Origin: Roseiarcus sp963770275
GTDB lineage: Bacteria > Pseudomonadota > Alphaproteobacteria > Rhizobiales > Beijerinckiaceae
Assembly: GCA_963770275.1 (NCBI GenBank)
Contig: CAVYPD010000048.1
Span: 62,001-126,000, forward strand
Direction: 5' to 3'
DNA: 64,000 nt
In this document: in pieces, positions 6,877 to 15,612 of the stretch
Position numbering within the stretch: position 1 is the stretch's first letter
How the letters are laid out: each line of letters opens with the position of its first letter
Position numbers and translations under genes: made by a program
The notes under the pieces: model-generated
Database searches by the model: none
What the model was told of the DNA's origin: nothing
The model's input: only the letters and a program-made list of their open reading frames with translations

Positions 6877-8726
6877 TGTCAGGCGCGCCCGCCGTGTCAA
6901 AGGAACGGGCGCGGATGGAAGTTCCGGGCAAACGCGCGGATTCGACAAGCGCGGCGGGGGGACATTACCGTCCGCCCACAGGATCGGGAGGATCCGGCCG
7001 AGAGTGGCCGAACACTATTCGGATGACCGAGCACGAACTCCTGCGAATCATCGCTTTCCTGGAGCGCGTTCGACAGCCTTTCCAGGAGCTGATTCCGATC
7101 GCCGACGAAGATGCGACCTGGAACATGCTTCTTTTCCTGATCAAGAGCCACCTGACGGGGACGCCGGTGACGCTTTCCGCGCTCGCCTCCGTCGCCAACG
7201 TTCCCCATGCCACCGCGATGCGCCGGATTCACGCGCTGATCGAGAGCGGCCATATCGAAACCGAAACCTTCAGTGATGCGGGTAAGAGGTTCAAGCTTCT
7301 TCCAAGCGACGCGCTGACGAACAGTTTTGTGCAATACGCGCGTCGAATCAAACTTCTCCTGGCCGAAACATTCGGTCTTCGGTCGAAGAGCGATAGCGAT
7401 GAGGATTACTATTTCGGCGGATCCTATTTCGCGGCGCAGATCATTCCGCCGCCGCGCCTGATCGAGAGCCTGTTCCGCGGCAATCACGAGATCAGGTTCC
7501 TGCTCAACGACGATAATTACTTCATATCGATGCGCAATATGTGGGCCGATTTCCGCAACAATATCGCGTCGCGGAAAAGCTTCGACCTCAGGAAGCTCCC
7601 TCAGCTCCACGAGCGGCTGATCGAGAATGCGAAGCTCAAGGAATCCGAGTACGACATCGTCGCCATTAACGCCCCGTGGCTCGGCGAGGCGGTGAAGAAG
7701 ACCCTCGTCATCCCACTCGACTGTTACATCAAGCCCGCAACGCTTTCGCCGCTCGATTTTCACCCCTCCGTCTGGTCAATGGGGTCTTGGCGCGGCGAGC
7801 AATTCGGCGTTCCGATCTACTGCACTATTGAGCTTCTCGCGGTCAGAAAGGACCTGTTCGAAAAGGATCGGATCGACTACCCCACGACTTTCGAACGGAC
7901 GGTTGCCGCCGCCAAGCATTTTCACGAGCCTGCGAAGGAGCGGTACGGCATCGCGTGGAACGGCGGACGGGGGATGCCGATCGCCTCGACTTTCATGTTC
8001 CTGATGGGATGCTGCGGCGAATTGATCCTGCGCATTCCGAAAACCAATCTCACCATGGGCGTGGACGAGGCGCAGGGCGAGCAATTGCGACCGCAGATCC
8101 AGTCCGAGGCGGGCCTGCGTGTGCTCGACTACCTACACAAGCTGAAGGAGGTGTCTCCGCCGGACATCCTGGATATGGACTGGGATCGGCGGACGATTTC
8201 CTTCCTCTCGGGTCAGAGCGCGCTCGCGTATTGCTGGACCGTGCGGGCGGCGCGCTTCGAAAATGACATCAGCTCCGCTGTCAAACGTAAGGTCAGTTAC
8301 CTGCCGCAGCCTCGTGGGCCCGGGGGCGCTTCGAACAATCCCATCGGCGGCTTCCTCCTCTGCATTCCGTCGAATCTTCCGGAGGACCGGATCGAGCGCG
8401 CCTTCGAGGCGATCGCTTGGATGACGTCGCCCGAAGCGATGAAGGCCAATGTGCAGAATGGCTTTCCAGTTGCGCCCCGCTTCAGCGTGTCCGCTGACCC
8501 GGAGGCAGCCGCGACTTCGCCGATCGTCAGCGTGGTCGATAGGCTCGCGAAGCGGAACTTGCTCAAGGGCTGGCCCCGGCCGCCCGTGCCCGAATATTTA
8601 TCGCTTGAGGCGATCCTTGGCGAAGAGATTCACCGGGCGCTTCGTGGCGAGGTCTCGGATCGGACAGCGCTTAGCAATGCCCAAAGGGAAGCTGATAACG
8701 TCATGCGCGAAGCCGGGTATTATTAG
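6876..8726 (+). CDS. Winged-helix regulator fused to a CUT1-type extracellular solute-binding domain
   Basis: From the ATG at 6876 the product has 616 residues and no signal peptide or membrane segment, so it should be cytoplasmic. After a variable leader of about 50 residues comes a helix-turn-helix unit (VTLSALASVANVPHATAMRR, then RIHALIESGHIE) of winged-helix type. The remaining roughly 430 residues resemble family-1 sugar solute-binding proteins: YDIVAINAPWLGEAV, IPLDCYI, GVPIYCTIELLAVRKDLF, ERYGIAWNGGRGMPI and a C-terminal NGFPVAPRFSV segment. This would be a one-component regulator that senses a ligand with a binding-protein fold. A paralogue is at 17675-19499. It is placed downstream of the enone reductase and before a TIM-barrel isomerase. 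Internal ATGs (RARM, IRM) are possible alternative starts. Confidence 0.85.
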   Translation: MSGAPAVSKERARMEVPGKRADSTSAAGGHYRPPTGSGGSGREWPNTIRMTEHELLRIIAFLERVRQPFQELIPIADEDATWNMLLFLIKSHLTGTPVTLSALASVANVPHATAMRRIHALIESGHIETETFSDAGKRFKLLPSDALTNSFVQYARRIKLLLAETFGLRSKSDSDEDYYFGGSYFAAQIIPPPRLIESLFRGNHEIRFLLNDDNYFISMRNMWADFRNNIASRKSFDLRKLPQLHERLIENAKLKESEYDIVAINAPWLGEAVKKTLVIPLDCYIKPATLSPLDFHPSVWSMGSWRGEQFGVPIYCTIELLAVRKDLFEKDRIDYPTTFERTVAAAKHFHEPAKERYGIAWNGGRGMPIASTFMFLMGCCGELILRIPKTNLTMGVDEAQGEQLRPQIQSEAGLRVLDYLHKLKEVSPPDILDMDWDRRTISFLSGQSALAYCWTVRAARFENDISSAVKRKVSYLPQPRGPGGASNNPIGGFLLCIPSNLPEDRIERAFEAIAWMTSPEAMKANVQNGFPVAPRFSVSADPEAAATSPIVSVVDRLAKRNLLKGWPRPPVPEYLSLEAILGEEIHRALRGEVSDRTALSNAQREADNVMREAGYY

Positions 8727-8776
8727 CGTCCCGCCGCGATCCGAGGGCTGCTTCCTCGCCCTATGAAAGTGGGGCA

Positions 8777-8792
8777 TGTTCATTTCGGCCAT
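8777..8792 (+). promoter_or_regulatory. TGTYCAAA-type promoter motif, copy B
   Basis: The site reads TGTTCATTTCGGCCAT and matches the copy at 11721-11736 at 13 of 16 positions. It lies 137 bp upstream of the TIM-barrel gene that starts at 8930, in the 203-bp gap after the regulator. Confidence 0.45.
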
Positions 8793-8929
8793 ATTCCTGC
8801 GCGCCCGGTCGCCGCCCTTCTGTAACTCTGGGGCGCGCCCCGGTAGGACAAAGCGATCCGTTTCAGGCCCGCGGGGCGGGTCAAAAAGATCTAAGAGACG
8901 CGCATAGCGTTGCGATTCGGGAGGCCGCC

Positions 8930-9781
8930 ATGAGGGACAAGGTCGAATTGTTAGCAGGCCACTGGACGCTCGCCGGCGACACGTATCCTAACGGACCGAC
9001 CGAGGTCAGCTCCCTGCCTTTTCGTGATCGGGTCGAAGCGGCGGCCGGGGCCGGCTATACCGGGCTCGGTATCGTCCATCAGGATCTCGTCGCGGTGCGG
9101 GACAAAATCGGCTACGCCGAGATGCGCAGAATTTGCAGCGACAACGGCATCGTCCATTTTGAAATCGAGTTTCTTGTTGACTGGTTCGAGACCGGGGAGA
9201 AGCGGGCCGCGTCCGATCGGGTCCGCAAGGACCTTCTTGAAGCCGCAGCCGAGCTTAAGGCAAGGGACATCAAGATCGGCGGAAAGTTCGACGAGGAGCG
9301 CTGCGACGTTCCGCGCTACGCCCAGGCCTTTGCGAGTCTCTGCGAGGATGCGGAGAAGGTCGGCTCGACCATCGCGATCGAGGTGCTTCCCTTCACCAAC
9401 ATCCGCGATCTTAAAGTGTCGGACGCTATCATTGGCCAGGCAGGACACGAGAGCGGCGGCCTATGCATCGACATCTGGCACATGGCGCGGGGCGGCATCG
9501 CTTATGAGGAGGTTGCGACGCTGCCCAAGAGCTATGTTAAGTCCGTCGAACTCAATGACGCTTCGTCGGAGATCGTTGGGACGCTTTGGAACGACACATT
9601 GCACCATCGGCTTCTACCGGCAGAGGGGACGTTCAAGGCGTCGGACTTCGTCAAGGCGATCGAGGCGACCGGATTCGAAAGCTTTTGGTCGGTGGAAATC
9701 CTCAACAAGGATCACCGGATGCTACCTTTGAAGGAGCAGGCCAAGCGCTCCTTCGACTCGGCTATGGCGTTATTCCGCTAA
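8930..9781 (+). CDS. TIM-barrel sugar isomerase/epimerase family protein (AP endonuclease 2 fold)
   Basis: The ATG follows GGGAGGCC. The 283-residue protein is a full-length xylose-isomerase-like barrel. Likely metal and catalytic residues are visible on successive strands: VEFEIEF-type FEIEFLVDWF, IAIEVLPFTN, LCIDIWHMARGG, SVELND and SVEILNKDHR near the end. Such enzymes isomerise or epimerise sugars and keto-acids, or dehydrate keto-inositols, in the cytoplasm with a divalent metal. The paralogue at 21407-22267 matches along the whole length, including the shared opening (E-LLAG-WT-AGD). It is followed by a Gfo/Idh dehydrogenase 24 bp downstream, a pairing often seen in inositol and 3-keto-sugar catabolism, but the substrate is not known. 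Confidence 0.88.
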   Translation: MRDKVELLAGHWTLAGDTYPNGPTEVSSLPFRDRVEAAAGAGYTGLGIVHQDLVAVRDKIGYAEMRRICSDNGIVHFEIEFLVDWFETGEKRAASDRVRKDLLEAAAELKARDIKIGGKFDEERCDVPRYAQAFASLCEDAEKVGSTIAIEVLPFTNIRDLKVSDAIIGQAGHESGGLCIDIWHMARGGIAYEEVATLPKSYVKSVELNDASSEIVGTLWNDTLHHRLLPAEGTFKASDFVKAIEATGFESFWSVEILNKDHRMLPLKEQAKRSFDSAMALFR

Positions 9782-9805
9782 TGATATCGTTGGAGACAAA
9801 GAAGA

Positions 9806-10810
9806 ATGCCGATGCGTGTCGCCGTTGTTGGTCTAGGGTGGTGGGGCAAGCAGATCATCAGCTGCCTCAAGAACAGTCCGCGCTTCGAGGTCATCCAAGG
9901 CGTTGATCCAGCGGCGTCCGACCAGGTGAAGGCGTTCCTCGCCGATCACGGTGTGCGCCACCTTGCCGATCTCGACGCTGCGTTGTCGAGCACTGATGTC
10001 GACGGCGTTATTCTCGCCACCCCGCATCAGATGCACGAGACACAATGCCTCCAGGTTCTGGCCGCGGGCAAGGAGCTCTTTTGCGAAAAGCCTCTGACGA
10101 TGACGGCTGCCGGTGCGAAGCGCGTGCTGGACGCTTGCGCGAAAGCGAACAAGGTGCTCGGCGTCGGCCACGAGCGTCGATACGAGGAGTGCTTCGAACT
10201 GGTCGGGCGGCTCATCGCCGACGGAGCTTTGGGCAAACCTCTGATGTTCGACGCCAACATCAGTCACGACCTTTTCCGCAACATCGACCGCTCGAATTGG
10301 CGCCTCGACCCAAGACATGCGCCCGCTGGAATGATGACGGCGACGGGCATCCACCAGACCGATCTCTGCTGCGCCTATTTCGGGACGCCGGTCGAGGTCC
10401 GCGCCGAGACCTCCAGTCTTATCTTCGAGCCTCCCGCGACGGATTTCGTCACGGCGACCGTTCAGTTCGCCTCCGGCGTGCGGGGTGTCCTGACGCTGTT
10501 GTCCTGCGTGCCCTATTACGGTCGGGTCACGGTGTTCGGGGACAAGGGTTGGATCGAGGTGGTGACCGAAGGCAATGTTGATCAGGGCAAGCCGACCATC
10601 GTCACGGTCTGCAAGGGGACGAACGCCCCGCGCGAAGTCACGACACTCCAGCCCACCGATACGGTCACGAAGAATTTCGAGGCTTGGGCTGCGGCAGTCG
10701 CGGGCGAGAAACCCTATCGCTTCACGCCGCAGCAGCTTCTCGACAACGTCAAGATATTCGAATCGATCGTGACGTCGGCGCGTGAGGGCGGCAAAGCGAT
10801 CCGACTTTAG
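9806..10810 (+). CDS. Gfo/Idh/MocA-family NAD(P)-dependent dehydrogenase
   Basis: The 334-residue protein has the N-terminal Rossmann motif VVGLGWWGKQ, the family's catalytic EKP motif (FCEKPLTMTA) and the following helix with GVGHERRYE, then a C-terminal alpha/beta domain with GIHQTDL and a hydrophobic sheet. It probably oxidises or reduces a cyclic sugar, inositol or sugar acid hydroxyl. It directly follows the TIM-barrel gene on the same strand, so the two should act in sequence. ATGs at 9806 and 9812 are both usable; a GGAG stands about 12 nt before the first. It ends 50 bp from the convergent SDR. Confidence 0.9.
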   Translation: MPMRVAVVGLGWWGKQIISCLKNSPRFEVIQGVDPAASDQVKAFLADHGVRHLADLDAALSSTDVDGVILATPHQMHETQCLQVLAAGKELFCEKPLTMTAAGAKRVLDACAKANKVLGVGHERRYEECFELVGRLIADGALGKPLMFDANISHDLFRNIDRSNWRLDPRHAPAGMMTATGIHQTDLCCAYFGTPVEVRAETSSLIFEPPATDFVTATVQFASGVRGVLTLLSCVPYYGRVTVFGDKGWIEVVTEGNVDQGKPTIVTVCKGTNAPREVTTLQPTDTVTKNFEAWAAAVAGEKPYRFTPQQLLDNVKIFESIVTSAREGGKAIRL

Positions 10811-10860
10811 GAAGTGGTTCGCCGAATCCGGGCGGCGGTTTGAGAGACGTCGATGACGGG

Positions 10861-11658
10861 TTAGACAGAGGCCCCTTCGCTGCCAGTACGAAAATCGAAG
10901 CTCGTCGTCAGGCCGCCGTCGGCGATCACTTCGGCGCCATTCAACGCTGCGGAAGCGTCCGACAGTAGGAACAAAGCCGCTTTCGCGACGTCGCCCGGAT
11001 CGGTGATCCTTCCGGTCGGTTGGCGCGCTGCCCGCGTCGCCTGGAACTTCTCCGGATCTCTCGCCGATTTCATATGCCGCTCGAACAGCCCCGCGAGCAT
11101 GGCGCCGGGACTGAGAACATTGGCGCGGATCCCCTGCCGGGCGTGATCCATTGCGACCGTTCGGGCGAGCTGGCGCACGGCGCCCTTGGAGGCGTTGTAG
11201 ACCGAGAGCTGTTGCTCGGCGAGGGTCCCGTTCACACTGGCCACCGCGACGATCGAACCGCCGCCGCGCTCGATCATGTGCGGCAGCGCCGCGCGGATAG
11301 CGAGCGCCGTGCCGACGAAATTCACCGCCATCGTTTTCTCGAGCGCCGCCCTGTCGAACTCGAGGATCGTGCCCACCTCCAGCATGGCGGCCGAAGTGAC
11401 CAGCCCGATGCTGGCGGGATTGATCTTCCGAATCTCGTCTCCGACCGCCGCCCAGACCTTGTCCTGGGACACGTCGCCCTGCATGTGGACATAAAGGCGA
11501 TTGTTGAGGCCGTCCGGCTGGGGGGCGATATCGACGCCGATTGTCGTCACGCCACAATCAACGAGCTGTCTGGCGATACGTGTTCCAAGTCCGGAGGCCG
11601 TCCCCGAGACGACCACAAGCACCGGAAGTGTCATGCAGAGTTGCGGCTTCTCACTCAT
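10861..11658 (-). CDS. Short-chain dehydrogenase/reductase (SDR)
   Basis: The ATG at 11658 has a GGGGAGG ribosome site and yields 265 residues. Motifs of classical SDRs are present: cofactor loop SGTASGLGTR, the catalytic serine in VAVASVNG, YNASK, and a C-terminal IADGGL typical of FabG-like enzymes. The usual NNAG element is replaced by TSAAML. It should oxidise or reduce a hydroxyl with NAD(P). It is divergent from the solute-binding-protein gene of transporter 1, with a 277-bp shared control region that holds a TGTTCAAA motif inside a perfect 16-bp palindrome. Confidence 0.88.
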   Translation of the reverse strand: MSEKPQLCMTLPVLVVVSGTASGLGTRIARQLVDCGVTTIGVDIAPQPDGLNNRLYVHMQGDVSQDKVWAAVGDEIRKINPASIGLVTSAAMLEVGTILEFDRAALEKTMAVNFVGTALAIRAALPHMIERGGGSIVAVASVNGTLAEQQLSVYNASKGAVRQLARTVAMDHARQGIRANVLSPGAMLAGLFERHMKSARDPEKFQATRAARQPTGRITDPGDVAKAALFLLSDASAALNGAEVIADGGLTTSFDFRTGSEGASV

Positions 11659-11715
11659 GGAGATCCTCCCCTTGTTGGCTCTCCTGACCCCACAGGCAGA
11701 TATCCGACAAGGGTC

Positions 11716-11736
11716 GATTTGTTCAAATCGGCGATG
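11716..11736 (+). promoter_or_regulatory. TGTYCAAA-type promoter motif, copy C, overlapping a palindrome
   Basis: TGTTCAAATCGGCGAT (11721-11736) matches the recurrent motif. It overlaps a perfect palindrome CGATTTGTTCAAATCG at 11716-11731. The site lies in the control region between the divergent SDR (starts 11658) and the transporter-1 binding protein (starts 11936). Confidence 0.5.
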
Positions 11737-11935
11737 TCGCCAGCGCCAATTTCCTCGACATCGGCGAAGGCGAACAGTTCTGCTCCGGGCGCTGAGAAGC
11801 ATTTCGCGACGCAATCGGCCCTCGTTTGCGGATTATCCATTTCGAGCAATTTGGAGATCCTCGCGGACGCGCCGGAGCGGTAGTTTCTCGCAGGCGCCCC
11901 CGTGCGGAGCGCCGAACAAAGACGGGAGGAATTCA

Positions 11936-13075
11936 ATGACAGTCAAACTTGGCGTCGCAGCCTTACTCTCCGCGACGATTCTGTCGCTTGGCGCCGCGAG
12001 TTTTGCTCGCGCAGAAGACGCTCCAGCCCAGCGGGTGTCGCGCTCGGAAATCTGGCACAACGGCCCGATCAAGTTCGTCGACACGACGCCCTTCAAAAAG
12101 GCGCCGCCCTACACGATCGGGTTCTCCAACGCCTCGATCTCGAACATCTGGGCGGTCGGATACCTGCATGCCCTGCAGCACGCGGCCGAACAGCACAAAG
12201 ACCTTATCAAGCAGGTGATCATCACCGACGCCAACGACAACCCGACCAAGCAAGTGTCCGACATCCAGGATCTGCTTCAGCGCAATGTCGACATTCTGAT
12301 CGTTCGGCCTTCGACCGAAGCCGTTGATGCGGCCGTCGTTCGTGCGGTCAAGAAGGGCGTTCCCGTCGTGCTGGGCGATCGTCGCACGCCGTCCGACAGT
12401 TATACCTCTTTCGTGACCGCGGATGACTGGGCCATGGGCCGGTCCATGGCGCTCTGGATGGCTGAAAAGCTGCACGGCAAGGGTAATGTCGTGTTGCTGT
12501 CCGGTATTGCGGGCGCGAGCCCTGCGGAATTGCGCGCCGCGGCCGCAATGGAAATCTTCAAGCAATATCCTGACATCAAGGTGCTCGATCGTCAGTTCAC
12601 CGACTGGAGCCCGGCGAAGGGCAAGACGGTCATGGCCGCGCTTATCCAGAAATACGGCGACAAGATCGACGGCGTCTGGGCCGACTCCGGCCTGCAGGCT
12701 TCGGGTGCGGTCGAGGCCTATGTCGCGGCGGGGACGCCGGACGGCAAGATCCCACCAGTCACCTGCCAGGACCTGAATGCCTGCTGGGTCAACGCCATCA
12801 AGCACAAGGTCCCGATGATGAGCATCGACAATCCGCCTGCTGGCGGCGGCGTCGCACTCGAGACAGCGCTCAAGGTCCTGCAGGGCCAGCCGGTCGCGCA
12901 TGATAATTTCATCGATACGACCGTGACGGTGACGAAAGGAGACGAGACGCCCTCGATCAAGGCCGACATGCCGGCTGAGGATTACGCCAAGATGGACTCT
13001 CCCGGCGACCTGATCCTGTCGACCGGCATCCCGAACTACGATCCTAAGACGTTCAAGGCGGACTATCCGCACTAG
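11936..13075 (+). CDS. CUT2 sugar ABC transporter 1, periplasmic solute-binding protein
   Basis: The ATG at 11936 has a GGGAGGA ribosome site and encodes 379 residues with a clear Sec signal peptide ending near ASFARA-ED. The mature protein is a Peripla_BP_4/RbsB-type binding protein: YTIGFSNASISN, ITDANDNPTKQVSDIQDLL, VDILIVRPST, GVPVVLGDR and VWADSG segments. It should deliver a sugar or similar small polar molecule to the membrane complex. Genes for the ATPase and two permeases follow. A GC-rich hairpin at 13081-13123 just after the stop could protect the message and give more binding protein than ATPase. Confidence 0.93.
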   Translation: MTVKLGVAALLSATILSLGAASFARAEDAPAQRVSRSEIWHNGPIKFVDTTPFKKAPPYTIGFSNASISNIWAVGYLHALQHAAEQHKDLIKQVIITDANDNPTKQVSDIQDLLQRNVDILIVRPSTEAVDAAVVRAVKKGVPVVLGDRRTPSDSYTSFVTADDWAMGRSMALWMAEKLHGKGNVVLLSGIAGASPAELRAAAAMEIFKQYPDIKVLDRQFTDWSPAKGKTVMAALIQKYGDKIDGVWADSGLQASGAVEAYVAAGTPDGKIPPVTCQDLNACWVNAIKHKVPMMSIDNPPAGGGVALETALKVLQGQPVAHDNFIDTTVTVTKGDETPSIKADMPAEDYAKMDSPGDLILSTGIPNYDPKTFKADYPH

Positions 13076-13080
13076 CGGGC

Positions 13081-13123
13081 GCGGGGGGCCGCTTCCAGAC
13101 TTGTTTCTCGAGGCGGCTCCCGC
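13081..13123 (+). terminator. Intercistronic hairpin after solute-binding protein 1
   Basis: GCGGG/CCCGC and GCCGC/GCGGC pair to form an interrupted 10-bp stem (13081-13092 with 13113-13123) without a T-tract. It sits 5 nt after the stop. Similar hairpins follow three other binding-protein genes here, so an mRNA-stabilising or partial-termination role is more likely than full termination. Confidence 0.5.
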
Positions 13124-13176
13124 CGAGCCAATTCGCCGGGCGAAGCTCGGCGGTGCTGCGGGAGAAGGGTTCGCGC

Positions 13177-14658
13177 GTGATCAAGGTGACCGGCATTTCC
13201 AAGAGCTTTCCCGGCGTGCGGGCGCTCGTCGATGTCTCCTTTGAAGTCCGGTCAGGCGAGGTTCACGCGCTCCTCGGCGAGAACGGCAGCGGAAAATCAA
13301 CTCTTACGAAGATCATTGGGGGTCTTCACCACCCGGATGAGGGCGAAATCGTCTTCGACGGGCGGCAGGTGAAATGGACGAAGCCTCGCGACGCCCAGGA
13401 ATCCGGCATCCACGTGATCTATCAGGAACTCGTCATGTTCCAGGACATGACCGTGGCCGAAAACGTATTCATCAGCAATCAGCCGACAACGAAATTCGGC
13501 CTCGTCGACTATAAGGCGATGGAAGCTCGCGCGGCGGAGGCTCTGCGTCAGCTCGGCTGCGACGTCGACGTGAGGCGCACCGTCAAGACGCTGTCGGTGG
13601 CAGAGCAGCAGATGGTCGAGATCGCCAAGGCGCTGGTCGGCACCGTCAAGGCGCTCATCCTCGACGAGCCGACCGCGGTGATCGCGGGCCGGGAAGTCGA
13701 ATTCCTGTTCAACCGTATTCGGATGCTGAGAGAGCGCGGCGTCGCGATCGTCTACATCTCGCATCGGCTCGAAGAGATTTTCGAGATCGCGGATCGCGTC
13801 ACCGTCCTCAAGGACGGTCAGCTCGTCGGCACGCGTGATATTGGCGATGTCGATCGTGAGCGCTTGGTGTCGATGATGGTCGGGCGCAACCTGTCGGACT
13901 ATTTTCCGCCCAGGCGTCCCCTGCGCGAGGATTCGCCCATCGTTCTCGAGGCTTCGAACATCAATGTCGGCGACCGCGTGAAGGATGCGAGCCTCGTTCT
14001 ACGCAAGTCGGAGATCGTAGGCCTCGCTGGAATGGTCGGCTCCGGCCGGACGGAACTCGCAATGGCGATATTCGGTGGCGTCCCGATGAGTTCCGGGTCT
14101 GTCACGGTCGGTGGCAAGTCTTATGACCGGATGTCAACCGCCCTTTCAATTCGTAGCGGGGTCGGTTTGCTTACCGAGAACCGCAAGAGCGAAGGTTTGA
14201 TGACGCAGATGGACATCGCTGCCAACATCTGCGCCGCCTCGTTGGGGGAAATCACGAGTGGGCTCTTTCTCGACGCGCGCCGGGAGGTGGGGATCGCCCG
14301 CGAAGAGATGAACACGTTTCGGGTCGCCGCGCCCGGTCCGCAGACAAGAGTGATAGGACTTTCCGGCGGCAATCAGCAAAAGGTTCTGTTCGCGCGCTGG
14401 GTGCACGCGTGCAAAGAAGTGCTTCTGCTTGACGAGCCAACCCGCGGTGTCGACGTCGGCGCCAAGGCGGAAATCTACCGCCTGATCCGGAGGCTCGCAG
14501 ACGAGGGCCTCGCCATCCTGATGATCAGCTCGGAACTGCTCGAAGTCATCGGCATGTCGGACCGAACGCTGGTGATGCGCGACGGCAGGATTCGTGGAGA
14601 GTTACGCGGCGACGAAATCAACGAGCAGGCTATCATGGCGCTCGCGACCCATGGCTAG
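13177..14658 (+). CDS. CUT2 sugar ABC transporter 1, tandem ATPase
   Basis: The protein has two ABC modules. The first has Walker A GENGSGKST, a signature-like LSVAEQQMVEIAKAL and Walker B LILDEPTAV with ISHRLEE. The second is degenerate at Walker A (GMVGSGRTEL) but has LSGGNQQKVLFARW and LLLDEPTRGVDVGAK, the normal pattern for RbsA/MglA-type ATPases. A GTG at 13177 fits a GGGAGAAGGG ribosome site 8 nt upstream; a GTG at 13153 is also in frame. At 493 residues it is full length. It energises import together with the permeases at 14671 and 15609. Confidence 0.92.
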   Translation: MIKVTGISKSFPGVRALVDVSFEVRSGEVHALLGENGSGKSTLTKIIGGLHHPDEGEIVFDGRQVKWTKPRDAQESGIHVIYQELVMFQDMTVAENVFISNQPTTKFGLVDYKAMEARAAEALRQLGCDVDVRRTVKTLSVAEQQMVEIAKALVGTVKALILDEPTAVIAGREVEFLFNRIRMLRERGVAIVYISHRLEEIFEIADRVTVLKDGQLVGTRDIGDVDRERLVSMMVGRNLSDYFPPRRPLREDSPIVLEASNINVGDRVKDASLVLRKSEIVGLAGMVGSGRTELAMAIFGGVPMSSGSVTVGGKSYDRMSTALSIRSGVGLLTENRKSEGLMTQMDIAANICAASLGEITSGLFLDARREVGIAREEMNTFRVAAPGPQTRVIGLSGGNQQKVLFARWVHACKEVLLLDEPTRGVDVGAKAEIYRLIRRLADEGLAILMISSELLEVIGMSDRTLVMRDGRIRGELRGDEINEQAIMALATHG

Positions 14659-14670
14659 CGGGTGCCGGCG

Positions 14671-15612
14671 ATGATCGGCTACTTCCGCAGAAATCCGGCT
14701 CTATTGGGCGTCCTGAGCCTGATTGTCCTGCTCACCGTGATCGGTTGTTTGTTCAGCAAAGATTTTCGTTCGGCGCAGAATTTCCAGAATGTCTTCGAGC
14801 AGTCGGCCCCGCTCGCTTTCACGGCGCTTGGGCAGACGGTCGTGATCATCACGCGCGGAATCGACCTATCCATCGACGCCCAGATCGCGCTCCTGTCATC
14901 TCTTGCTTCTGGAATCGTCGACAGTGACCCTCAGCGGGCCATGCCCGTCGTTCTCGGCATCCTCGCCCTCGGCGCGATCATTGGGCTCATAACCGGCGGC
15001 CTCATCGTCGCCCTGCGCATTCATCCCCTGATTGTAACCCTTGGCATGGCGGCCATCCTGCAGGGTCTCGCGCTACTGTATACGCTGACGCCCGTCGGAG
15101 GCATTCCCGACGGATACGATTTTTTCGGTTATGGTCGCGTCGTCGGCGTGCCGGTCGGCACGGCTCTCGCTGTCGTACTGTTCGCCGTTGTTGGCTTCGT
15201 TCTCACCTATACGCGGCTCGGACGGCAGATCTACGCTTTTGGCGGCGATCAGCGCGCCGCTACGATGGCGGGGCTGCCGACCACGCGCGTGATCCTGTTC
15301 ACTTACTGTCTGATGGGATTCCTGACCGCCATCACCGCAATCTTCCTGGTGAGTCGGCTTGGTGTCGGCAATCCCGTGGCGGACGGTGGATTCAACCTCG
15401 GGTCGATCACGGCTGTCGTCATCGGCGGCACCATGCTGACGGGCGGACGCGGCAGCGTGCTTGGGACACTGCTCGGCGTCTTCATGGTTCAGCTGCTCAA
15501 CAACCTGCTCAATTTCCTTGACGTCTCCACGTTCTACCAATGGATGATTCAAGGCGCGATCGTCATCGTGGCGGTCTCGCTCTATGTCGAACGGAGGCGG
15601 ACGCGGGCATGA
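14671..15612 (+). CDS. CUT2 sugar ABC transporter 1, permease A
   Basis: The 313-residue protein is rich in hydrophobic helices and has the BPD_transp_2 signature of RbsC-type permeases: ALGQTVVIITRGIDLSI near residue 60, then LVVTLGM-type LIVTLGMAAI, and GGTMLTGGRGSVLGT-like near the C terminus. It follows the ATPase stop by 12 nt (a GTG at 14662 is an alternative start) and overlaps the next permease start by 4 nt. With permease B it should form a heterodimeric membrane channel. Confidence 0.9.
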   Translation: MIGYFRRNPALLGVLSLIVLLTVIGCLFSKDFRSAQNFQNVFEQSAPLAFTALGQTVVIITRGIDLSIDAQIALLSSLASGIVDSDPQRAMPVVLGILALGAIIGLITGGLIVALRIHPLIVTLGMAAILQGLALLYTLTPVGGIPDGYDFFGYGRVVGVPVGTALAVVLFAVVGFVLTYTRLGRQIYAFGGDQRAATMAGLPTTRVILFTYCLMGFLTAITAIFLVSRLGVGNPVADGGFNLGSITAVVIGGTMLTGGRGSVLGTLLGVFMVQLLNNLLNFLDVSTFYQWMIQGAIVIVAVSLYVERRRTRA

